Of a stretch of 64,000 bases of DNA, positions 57,338-64,000 are shown one piece after another; positions within the stretch are counted from its first letter, which is position 1; the number at the start of each line of letters is the position of its first letter. The DNA comes from Mycolicibacter minnesotensis (GTDB taxonomy: Bacteria; Actinomycetota; Actinomycetes; Mycobacteriales; Mycobacteriaceae), in NCBI RefSeq assembly GCF_010731755.1, contig NZ_AP022589.1, forward strand, positions 992,001 through 1,056,000. The letters run 5' to 3'. The position numbers were made by a program, and so were the translations under genes. Below the pieces are notes generated by a model. The model saw only the letters and a program-made list of their open reading frames with translations. It did no database searches and was not told the DNA's origin.

Positions 57338-57901
57338 TCAGTTCTCCTTGAACGGAAAGCCGAGAGCCCGCAGTAGCGCTCGACCTTCGTCGTCGTTGGT
57401 CGCCGAGGTGACGACGGTGATGTTCATCCCCCGCGGGCGGTCGATGGAGTCCACGTCGATCTCGTGGAACATCGACTGCTCGGCCAGCCCGAAGGTGTAG
57501 TTGCCGGAACCGTCGAACTGCTTGGGCGACAATCCACGGAAGTCGCGGATACGCGGCAGTGCGATCGAGGTGAGCCGGTCGAGGAACTCCCACATCCGGT
57601 CACCGCGCAGGGTGACCCGGGCGCCGATCGGCATCCCTTCGCGGAGCTTGAACTGCGCGATGGACAGGCGGGCCTTGCGGATCTCCGGCTTCTGGCCGGT
57701 GATCGCGGCCAGGTCGGTGACCGCGTTGTTGATCAGCTTGGCGTCCCGGGCGGCTTCACCGACGCCCATGTTCACCACGACCTTCACCACGCCCGGGATC
57801 TGCATCACGTTGGCGTAGTTGAACTCTTTGTTCAGCGCGTCCCGGATCTCTTCGCGGTAGCGCAGCTTCAGCCGGGGCTGGATTTTCTCTGCAGTCGTCA
57901 T
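57338..57901 (-). CDS. rplE: 50S ribosomal protein L5
   Basis: A 187-residue L5 ([20 protein letters not shown]). It contacts 5S rRNA and the P-site tRNA. Conserved [15 protein letters not shown] and [17 protein letters not shown] are present. Two bases after rplX. Confidence 0.98.
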   Translation of the reverse strand: MTTAEKIQPRLKLRYREEIRDALNKEFNYANVMQIPGVVKVVVNMGVGEAARDAKLINNAVTDLAAITGQKPEIRKARLSIAQFKLREGMPIGARVTLRGDRMWEFLDRLTSIALPRIRDFRGLSPKQFDGSGNYTFGLAEQSMFHEIDVDSIDRPRGMNITVVTSATNDDEGRALLRALGFPFKEN

Positions 57902-57903
57902 CT

Positions 57904-58221
57904 CTAGATGTCCTTGCCGTTGCGCTTGGAGACGCGAACCTTCTTGCCGGACTCGGCGTCCACCCGGTAGCCGATCCGGGTGGCCTGTCCGTCGGAGTCG
58001 ACGACCATCACGTTGGAGACGTGGATCGGGGCCTCTTGCGTGACGATGCCACCCGAGGACGCGCCGGCCTGGTTGGCCGAGTTCGCCACGTGCTTCTTGA
58101 TCCGGTTGACACCCTGGACCAGCACCCGGTTGCGGGTGGGGAATGCCTGCAGGACCTTGCCCTTGGCGCCCTTGTCCTTACCGGCGATGATCAGGACGGT
58201 GTCGCCCTTGTGAACCTTCAT
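57904..58221 (-). CDS. rplX: 50S ribosomal protein L24
   Basis: A 105-residue L24 ([20 protein letters not shown]), with the KOW motif in the first 30 residues and [20 protein letters not shown] at the end. It initiates large-subunit assembly. Directly after rplN without a gap. Confidence 0.97.
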   Translation of the reverse strand: MKVHKGDTVLIIAGKDKGAKGKVLQAFPTRNRVLVQGVNRIKKHVANSANQAGASSGGIVTQEAPIHVSNVMVVDSDGQATRIGYRVDAESGKKVRVSKRNGKDI

Positions 58222-58590
58222 CTACAACACCTCCGGTGCCAGCGAGACGATCTTCATGAACTTCTTCTCGCGCAGCTCGCGACCAACCGGCCCGAAGATG
58301 CGGGTACCGCGCGGGTCGTTGTCGGCCTTGATGATCACGGCCGCGTTCTCGTCGAACTTGATGTAGCTGCCGTCCGCGCGTCGACGCTCCTTGACGGTGC
58401 GCACCACGACGGCCTTGACGACGTCGCCCCGCTTGACGTTGCCGCCGGGGATGGCGTCTTTGACGGTTGCGACGATGACATCACCGATGCCGGCGTATCG
58501 CCGCGACGAGCCACCGAGCACCCGGATGCACAAGATCTCCTTGGCGCCGGTGTTGTCGGCGACCTTCAACCGCGATTCCTGCTGAATCAC
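58222..58590 (-). CDS. rplN: 50S ribosomal protein L14
   Basis: A 122-residue L14 ([40 protein letters not shown], and a C-terminal [14 protein letters not shown]). First gene of the spc operon in this window; the promoter should lie in the 236 bases before it, since the upstream S10 operon is not adjacent. Confidence 0.98.
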   Translation of the reverse strand: MIQQESRLKVADNTGAKEILCIRVLGGSSRRYAGIGDVIVATVKDAIPGGNVKRGDVVKAVVVRTVKERRRADGSYIKFDENAAVIIKADNDPRGTRIFGPVGRELREKKFMKIVSLAPEVL

Positions 58591-58826
58591 CAGATCTCCT
58601 CAATAATCGGGACATTGCCCGGCACGCCAAGTGGCATGCGGGATTATCCCCGGTCGTGCTTGGTCTTCTTTATTGCCTAAGTGCACTCAGGGCCAACTTG
58701 CGCTGGCCGAGGTCTGCTGACGGCAACCCCTAGAGCTTAGGCGACGGATCCCTCAACGCCAAATTGCAGGCCAAGGCGTGCGGAGACGGGCCGCCGAAGC
58801 GGTCGGCCGGTCCGCGTTTCGTGACC

Positions 58827-59753
58827 TCAGTCGTCGCCTTGCCGCACCCAGGCGTAGATGAACAACCCCATCGCCGCCGCGAGCGCGATCAGCACCCACT
58901 GGACGATTGCCTGGTCAATCCAGGATCCCGGTGGCGGGGCACCCGGAAGGATGTTGCGCAGCGGAATGATGGCGAACAGGTTTGCGGCATACCAAGTGGC
59001 GAATGGCGGCAGAAACTTGCGCCTGCCCATAGCCATCGGGACCGCCACCACCAGCGCCAGGGTCGGCAGGCTGATCAGCACCAGACAGATCCCAAGATCG
59101 AAGATCAGGGGCCCCCTGGCGCGCTGGATCTTCACCATCACCGCGGCATCGGCGTCGCCTCGCTGGTTTCGGGTTCTGCTGGCGTCATGGACGCGTGCGA
59201 CGCTGGCATCCCACCCGTCCAGCGCTCCGGTGACCTCCACTCGCGCCGGGATTCGTTTGCGGGTCTCCCCCGTGCCGACAAACACGTCGGCCGACAGCTC
59301 CTCGGTGGTGTAGGAGTCGAACGGCCAGTTCCCGGGCGCGCCGTACGCCTCGATTGTCGTGCTGACCCGCGCCGGCGCATCCCCGGCAGGGAAGTGAAAA
59401 TCGCCTAGGTCATTCGGGGGGTACAGCCGGACCGCGAGCTCGGTGTTGAGCACATCGAACCGCTTGTCGTACAACGACTCTCCGGGATGGACGAGGATGT
59501 CTACCGCGAGCCGATTCGCGACCGGGTTCAGCTCGTGCAGGCGCACCTGCACGATGGTGTCCTCCGGGTTCACCGCGCTCAGGTCGAGCGGCGGCAGCGG
59601 ACTGTCCGATCTCTGCAGCGTGTGGACGCCGAACAGCGATGACGCGTAGGCAGCCACGATCGCGGCCAGGATGAGCGCGCTCGTCAGATAACGCGGCCGC
59701 CGGCGGCGCTTCGCGGCCGCGCCAGCGGTGTCCGATCGAGTCTCTGTGATCAT
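58827..59753 (-). CDS. DUF4436 membrane protein (Rv0713-like)
   Basis: A 308-residue protein with a basic N-terminus, one membrane segment (about residues 22-42) and a DUF4436 extracytoplasmic domain (about 60-200), then three C-terminal membrane segments. The place between rplN and the sulfatase genes matches Rv0713. Function unknown. It diverges from the PstS-like gene. Confidence 0.85.
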   Translation of the reverse strand: MITETRSDTAGAAAKRRRRPRYLTSALILAAIVAAYASSLFGVHTLQRSDSPLPPLDLSAVNPEDTIVQVRLHELNPVANRLAVDILVHPGESLYDKRFDVLNTELAVRLYPPNDLGDFHFPAGDAPARVSTTIEAYGAPGNWPFDSYTTEELSADVFVGTGETRKRIPARVEVTGALDGWDASVARVHDASRTRNQRGDADAAVMVKIQRARGPLIFDLGICLVLISLPTLALVVAVPMAMGRRKFLPPFATWYAANLFAIIPLRNILPGAPPPGSWIDQAIVQWVLIALAAAMGLFIYAWVRQGDD

Positions 59754-59917
59754 CGGCAGTCAGAGTAGCGAACACCGGCGCCGGCCGCGGCGTGCCTGAG
59801 ATTCCGCGAAACTCGCTGGCCGGCAAGCGCATCGGAATCCGAGCTTTCTTGCCCAGACGTCATTCTCCGACCACGCGCCGTTCACCTTGTGTTCGACCAG
59901 GTGCGAGTTTGGGTTGT

Positions 59918-59923
59918 TATACA
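59918..59923 (+). promoter_or_regulatory. Extended -10 element of the pstS-like gene
   Basis: TATACA with a TG one base before it (TGTTATACA), ending 7 bases before the ATG at 59931, so the message is probably leaderless. No Shine-Dalgarno is seen. Confidence 0.5.
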
Positions 59924-59930
59924 CACGGCC

Positions 59931-61043
59931 ATGAATCGTTTTCGGGCTGCGAGGCCGGTTGTGGCTGCCGGAATCCTGCTGACCGCGGGCGCGCCGGCCC
60001 TATCGGCGTGCACCGTCCCCCATATGACGCTGGCCTACGCCAGTGAGCTCGTGACCTGCGGCGGCAAGACAGAACTGAAGGCCAGTGGTTCGACCGCGCA
60101 GGCGCACGCGATGGTGGAGTTCGCCGACGTCTACCGCAGCGCCTGCGTCGATCGCACAGTCGACTACTCGGCCAACGGTTCCGGCGCCGGTATCGCCGAC
60201 TTCCTCGCCGGGGAAACCGATTTCGCCGCCTCCGACTCGCCCCTGAACGCCGAGCAACGGGCACGGGCCAAACAACGGTGCGGGGGTTCCGACGCCTGGC
60301 ATCTGCCCATAGTGTTCGGGCCGATGGCCATCACCTACAACTTGCCCGACGTCGACTCGTTGGTTCTCGACGCCCCCACTATTGCCAAGATCTTCAGCGG
60401 CAACATCAGTCGCTGGGACGACCCGGACCTGGTCGCATTGAACGGACCCCTGCCTGACCAGGAGATCCGCGTCGTCTATCGCAGCGATCTATCCGGCAGC
60501 ACCGAGAACTTCCAGGCCTACCTGCACGCCGCATCCGGCGGCGTCTGGGACAAAGAAGCGGACAAGACGTTCAACGGTGGCGTCGGCGTGGGCGCCAAGG
60601 GCAACGAGGGCACCGCGGCACTGGTGCGCACCACCGAGGGTGCGATCAGCTACAACGAGTTGGCCTTTGCCATGGACCAGGGACTTTTCGCCGCGGAGAT
60701 AAAAACCCCGGCCAGCCGCAAATCCAAACGTCCGGTGCGTATCGGCACCGATTCGGTCGGCAAGACCATCGCCGGCGCGAAGATCACCGGAACCGGAAAC
60801 GATCTGGTGGTCGATATCTCGTCGTTCTACAACCCGACGGAGGGCGACGTGTATCCGATCGTCTTGGCCGGCTATGAGATCGTCTGCTCGAAGTATCCCG
60901 ACCCTGTCGTGGGCCAGGCGGTCAAGGGCTTTCTGCAGGCGGCGGCCGGTCTGGGCCAGGCCAGCCTCAACAAGCAGGGCTATATCCCGCTGCCACCCGA
61001 CTTTCAATCGCGCGTCTGGACTGCGATCGAGGCCATCGCCTAG
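59931..61043 (+). CDS. Phosphate-binding lipoprotein PstS-like
   Basis: A 370-residue solute-binding lipoprotein. The signal peptide ends in the lipobox LSAC (Cys27). The PstS family signatures are GSTAQAHAMVEFADVY, ANGSGAGIADFLAGETDFAA, IFSGNISRWDDP, and VVYRSDLSGSTENF, the residues that bind phosphate. Neighbouring pstC, pstA or pstB genes are absent, so it is a solitary binding protein. It is not found at this position in M. tuberculosis (between the Rv0713 and Rv0712 equivalents), which suggests insertion. It ends at a small hairpin. Confidence 0.9.
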   Translation: MNRFRAARPVVAAGILLTAGAPALSACTVPHMTLAYASELVTCGGKTELKASGSTAQAHAMVEFADVYRSACVDRTVDYSANGSGAGIADFLAGETDFAASDSPLNAEQRARAKQRCGGSDAWHLPIVFGPMAITYNLPDVDSLVLDAPTIAKIFSGNISRWDDPDLVALNGPLPDQEIRVVYRSDLSGSTENFQAYLHAASGGVWDKEADKTFNGGVGVGAKGNEGTAALVRTTEGAISYNELAFAMDQGLFAAEIKTPASRKSKRPVRIGTDSVGKTIAGAKITGTGNDLVVDISSFYNPTEGDVYPIVLAGYEIVCSKYPDPVVGQAVKGFLQAAAGLGQASLNKQGYIPLPPDFQSRVWTAIEAIA

Positions 61044-61054
61044 GGCGTTCCTTC

Positions 61055-61073
61055 ACCCGCGCGCTACGCGGGT
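61055..61073. terminator. Hairpin between the PstS-like gene and the FGE gene
   Basis: Arms ACCCGCG and CGCGGGT around a 5-base loop. It overlaps the stop codon of the minus-strand gene and lies 12 bases after the plus-strand stop; a short bidirectional terminator candidate. Confidence 0.5.
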
Positions 61074-61942
61074 TCACCCAGATCGCTCGCGCAACGAAAT
61101 CCGATATGGCTGGTGGCCGTGTCCTGGGACTGCGGAGAGCGGGCCGCCGGCCGATAGCGGTGGCAGTACTGCGGTGCACACAGGTGCGAGCCGCCTTTGA
61201 GGGTTTGACTGACATCCGGGTCGGCGGGGCCGGCCGGCGCGCAGCAGGCCTTCGGCGCCTCGTTGAGCCGGTGGTGGGCCGCGAATTCGGTGCCGGTCCA
61301 TTCCCAGACGTTGCCGATCATGTCGACCAACCCCCAGCCGTTCGGCGGGAACACCCCCACCGGAGACGTCCCGGCCCAGCCCAGCGCGCCGAGGTTGCGG
61401 TAAGGAAAGTCGCCCTGCCAGGTGTTGGCCATCAGAGTGTTGCCGGGACGCTCCTCCTCACCCCAGGCATAGGTGCTCGTGCCCGCGGCTCGGGCGGCGT
61501 ACTCCCACTCGGCTTCGGTGGGTAGCCGTCGGCCCGCCCACCGGGCATAGGCGGTCGCGTCGGGGTAGGCCACCTGGACCACCGGATGATCCGGCTTGTC
61601 CGCAACGGTGCTGTCCGGTCCGAAAGGCCGTCGCCAGCTGGCACCGGGGACCCATCGCCACCACTGCCGCCAGTCGCGCAGATCGACCGGACCCTGGGTC
61701 GGGGTGAAGACCAACGCCCCAGGTTCAGCGTCGCCGTAGCGCGCCGCGTCGAGCTCTTGTTCAGCGAGTGTCACATAGCCTGTGGCGGCGACGAACTCGG
61801 CGAACTGCACATTGGTTACCGGATGTCGTTCCAGCGCGAACGGCGCGACCGCCACGCTGTGAATGGGCGCCTCTTCGGGATAGAAACTCGTCGAGCCCAT
61901 CCGGAACACCCCGGCGGGGATGTCGACGAGTTCCGTCAGCAC
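61064..61942 (-). CDS. Formylglycine-generating enzyme (Rv0712-like)
   Basis: A 292-residue copper-dependent oxidase that converts a Cys in sulfatases to formylglycine. The active-site pair is in GGSHLCAPQYCHRYRPAARS (Cys255 and Cys260). DMIGNVWEWTGTEF, RRLPTEAEWEYAARAAGT and GFRCASDLGEPA are family landmarks. The GTG start at 61942 follows the arylsulfatase stop by four bases, so the enzyme and its likely substrate are coexpressed, as with Rv0712 and atsA. Confidence 0.94.
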   Translation of the reverse strand: MLTELVDIPAGVFRMGSTSFYPEEAPIHSVAVAPFALERHPVTNVQFAEFVAATGYVTLAEQELDAARYGDAEPGALVFTPTQGPVDLRDWRQWWRWVPGASWRRPFGPDSTVADKPDHPVVQVAYPDATAYARWAGRRLPTEAEWEYAARAAGTSTYAWGEEERPGNTLMANTWQGDFPYRNLGALGWAGTSPVGVFPPNGWGLVDMIGNVWEWTGTEFAAHHRLNEAPKACCAPAGPADPDVSQTLKGGSHLCAPQYCHRYRPAARSPQSQDTATSHIGFRCASDLGEPA

Positions 61943-61946
61943 GGCA

Positions 61947-64000
61947 TCAGTCCCGTGAAAATGCCGCCGCAAGAGACATTTTGACATCCAGATACGGCTC
62001 GCCGCTGATATCGACGGAAACGTCCGCGATGGTCCCTCCGGTGAAGGTGAAGGGTGCACGGTAGGCCGACGAGACCGCCTGCCCGGTGTTGCGCCCCACG
62101 CTGACCCCGCCGCCGGCCAACGCGAAGGCCCCAGGCTGGGCCACCATATCCGGCAGGGTCGCCACCACGGCGTCGTCGATGTACAACGATGCTTTGCCCA
62201 GCGGCGTGTGACTACCCTCGACGGTCCCGGTGCGGTCGAATCGAACACCAAAGATGTGGTCCCCCACGGGTATGGGATCCGGCGAAGACAGCCACTGCTC
62301 TCGCTCGCCCAGGAAGTTGTAGACGTAGTGCAGCCTGCCGCCCTGCACGAACAGCGCGTGACCGCCATGCCGGGCACCCTGCTTGAACAGCACGCCCTCG
62401 GCATCAGCGGCGTCCACCGTGACGCGGGCCAACACCGAGAATGACCGGCCGCGAAGGTCCACGCATGCACCCAAAGGCACCTCCGCGGTGTGCGGATAGT
62501 AGGTGTAATTGGTGCGGTCGCCGGCAAGGTAAGGCCGTTCGCGGGTCGTCATCTCCAAGATGTTGAGGTCGGCCAGCGGCAGACCCGCGTACTTGTCGGC
62601 CTCGGCGAACCACATCGCCTTGAGCTCTTCGAGTTTGTCGGGATACTCAGCTGCCAGATCGTGGCATTGACTGCGGTCCTCGGCCAGGTTGTAAAGCTCC
62701 CAGCGGTCCTCATCGAAGTGACTCCAGCCCGAGGGCGTAGCCGCGTGCACGGTATTGGCGAACCAGCCCCGATGCCAGATCCCACGGGTGCCCAGCATGG
62801 TGTAGAACTGGGTGCCCTTTCCGGTCTCTGCGGCTGGATCTGTCAGAGCTGCTTTGAAACTCACGCCTTCCAGCGGTCGTTGGGCGACGCCGCGCACGGT
62901 GGCTGGGGGTTCGATGCCGATCAGGTCGTAGACCGTGGGCGTCACGTCGCACACATTCACATAGGTGTCGCGCACCTCGCCGCGGGCGGGGATTCCCTTG
63001 GGCCAGCTGACGATCGCCGGATCCGCGATGCCACCCTCGTGCGAGGCATAGCGCTTGTAGAGCTTGTAGGGGGTGTTGAACGCCATCGCCCACCCGACCG
63101 GGTAGTGGTTGTAGGTCTCCGGGCTGCCCAGCTCGTCGAAGAGCTTCATCGCCTCTTCGACCGAGTCGATGTAGCCGTTGAAGAACTTGTTCTCGTTGGG
63201 CGATCCGTTCGGACCGCCCTCACCGCTGGCTCCGTTGTCCGAGATCACCACGACGATGGTGTTGTCGAGTTGCCCGGACTCCTCCAGGTAGTCCAGGATC
63301 CGGCCGATCTGTGCGTCGGTGTAGCTCTGGAATCCGGCGAACACTTCGGCCATCCGCGCGAACAGTCGCTTCTCGGAGTCGTCCAGGCTGTCCCAGGGAC
63401 GAACCATGTCCAAGAACGGCCACGGTTGACCGTCGGCGCTGGTGACACCCGCGTAGGGGTTGACCTCGGAGAGATCGGTGTCGGGTGGCACCAGGCCCAG
63501 CTTCTTCTGGTTCTCCAGCACGACCTCGCGGTACAGCTCATAGCCCATGTCGAAGCGGCCCGCGTAGCGGTCGGCCCACTCGGTGAAAACATGGTGCGGT
63601 GCGTGCCCAGCACCCGGGCAGACGTAGCCGAACCAGGGCTTGCCGGGCGCTATCGTCTGCGCATCCCGGATGAACTCAATGGTCTTGTCGGCGATGTCCT
63701 TAGACAGGTGGTAGCCGTCCTCGGGAGTGGCAGGCGGGGCCACCGGGTGGTTGTCATAAACCAGGTCGGGGTACCACTGGTTGGTCTCGCCGCCCATGAA
63801 GCCATAGAACCGGTCGAAGCCCCGCTGAGTGGGCCAGTGCCGCCGGGTGGCGGCCAGGTTGGACTCCTCCAACGGGGTCAGGTGCCACTTGCCGACGCAG
63901 AAGGTGCTCCAGCCCTGCTCGGCCAGGACCTCGCTGAGCATGGCGGTTTCGAACGGAATCCGGCCGCTGCAGTTCGGGAAGCCGTCGGTGAACTCTTCGA
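61947..64000 (-). CDS. atsA: Arylsulfatase AtsA, 5' end outside window
   Basis: The C-terminal 684 codons of a large sulfatase; the frame is open at the window edge, so the N-terminus with the CxPSR formylglycine motif is not seen. Visible motifs are GKWHLTP (active-site Lys and His), GAGHAPHH, and VVISDNGASGEGG (metal-binding Asp and Asn). A C-terminal region of about 180 residues follows the catalytic part. It would hydrolyse sulfate esters and matches Rv0711. It is activated by the formylglycine-generating enzyme encoded next to it. Confidence 0.92.
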   Translation of the reverse strand, partial: EEFTDGFPNCSGRIPFETAMLSEVLAEQGWSTFCVGKWHLTPLEESNLAATRRHWPTQRGFDRFYGFMGGETNQWYPDLVYDNHPVAPPATPEDGYHLSKDIADKTIEFIRDAQTIAPGKPWFGYVCPGAGHAPHHVFTEWADRYAGRFDMGYELYREVVLENQKKLGLVPPDTDLSEVNPYAGVTSADGQPWPFLDMVRPWDSLDDSEKRLFARMAEVFAGFQSYTDAQIGRILDYLEESGQLDNTIVVVISDNGASGEGGPNGSPNENKFFNGYIDSVEEAMKLFDELGSPETYNHYPVGWAMAFNTPYKLYKRYASHEGGIADPAIVSWPKGIPARGEVRDTYVNVCDVTPTVYDLIGIEPPATVRGVAQRPLEGVSFKAALTDPAAETGKGTQFYTMLGTRGIWHRGWFANTVHAATPSGWSHFDEDRWELYNLAEDRSQCHDLAAEYPDKLEELKAMWFAEADKYAGLPLADLNILEMTTRERPYLAGDRTNYTYYPHTAEVPLGACVDLRGRSFSVLARVTVDAADAEGVLFKQGARHGGHALFVQGGRLHYVYNFLGEREQWLSSPDPIPVGDHIFGVRFDRTGTVEGSHTPLGKASLYIDDAVVATLPDMVAQPGAFALAGGGVSVGRNTGQAVSSAYRAPFTFTGGTIADVSVDISGEPYLDVKMSLAAAFSRD

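Overview
The window is a very GC-rich actinobacterial chromosome segment. Gene content and order point to a non-tuberculous Mycobacterium sensu lato. It carries ESX-4 secretion genes, mycobacterial cutinases, PGRS-type Gly/Ala/Asn repeat proteins, a 13E12/DUF222 protein, TIGR00027 methyltransferases, DUF732 and DUF4436 proteins, and leaderless-type promoters. The two PGRS proteins have an exported-type leader instead of a PE domain, which I associate with the M. terrae group (Mycolicibacter); that placement is a weak inference.

Layout. 1-3200: a PGRS protein cut by the window edge, a GjpA/porin-like exported protein and an AraC regulator. 3216-11604: an ESX-4 locus (Rv3446c-like, eccC4, eccD4, mycP4, eccB4) without the esxT/esxU pair at its usual side and with shortened EccB4 and EccD4. 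11699-13098: two cutinases. 13115-17713: the alpha ribosomal operon on the minus strand (infA, rpmJ, rpsM, rpsK, rpsD, rpoA, rplQ, truA). 18044-23504: an NfeD/flotillin pair, an F420-type oxidoreductase, a DUF1398/MarR divergent pair, and rmlB-rmlC for dTDP-rhamnose. 23625-27234: the valine catabolic operon mmsA-fadE9-mmsB behind a palindromic operator. 27306-31922: DUF222/HNH, YkuD, HAD-like, and a NarL-type two-component pair.

31935-40462 is the most interesting block. A MarR regulator diverges from a translationally coupled operon of a type III polyketide synthase, an ICMT-like methyltransferase, an ABC ATPase and a double-FtsX permease. Convergent to it lies a second tight set: FAD monooxygenase, DUF4389 membrane protein, class I methyltransferase and a small secreted orphan. 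Together they look like a locus that makes, tailors and exports a phenolic or pyrone lipid.

40510-43205: secY-adk-map (end of the spc operon). 43541-45390: tandem TIGR00027 methyltransferases. 45475-50451: a 1658-residue PGRS protein. 50881-54304: serine hydrolase, DUF732 protein and SppA. 54406-58590: the spc ribosomal operon (rplN to rplO) on the minus strand, with a long hairpin after rplO. 58827-64000: DUF4436 protein, a solitary PstS-like lipoprotein, the formylglycine-generating enzyme and its likely substrate, an arylsulfatase cut by the window edge.

The alpha and spc operons lie on the same strand about 23 kb apart. In M. tuberculosis the corresponding genes (Rv3455c-Rv3462c and Rv0714-Rv0734) are far apart. 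Start codons were chosen by Shine-Dalgarno spacing, ATGA/GTGA overlaps and family alignment from memory; no searches were run.
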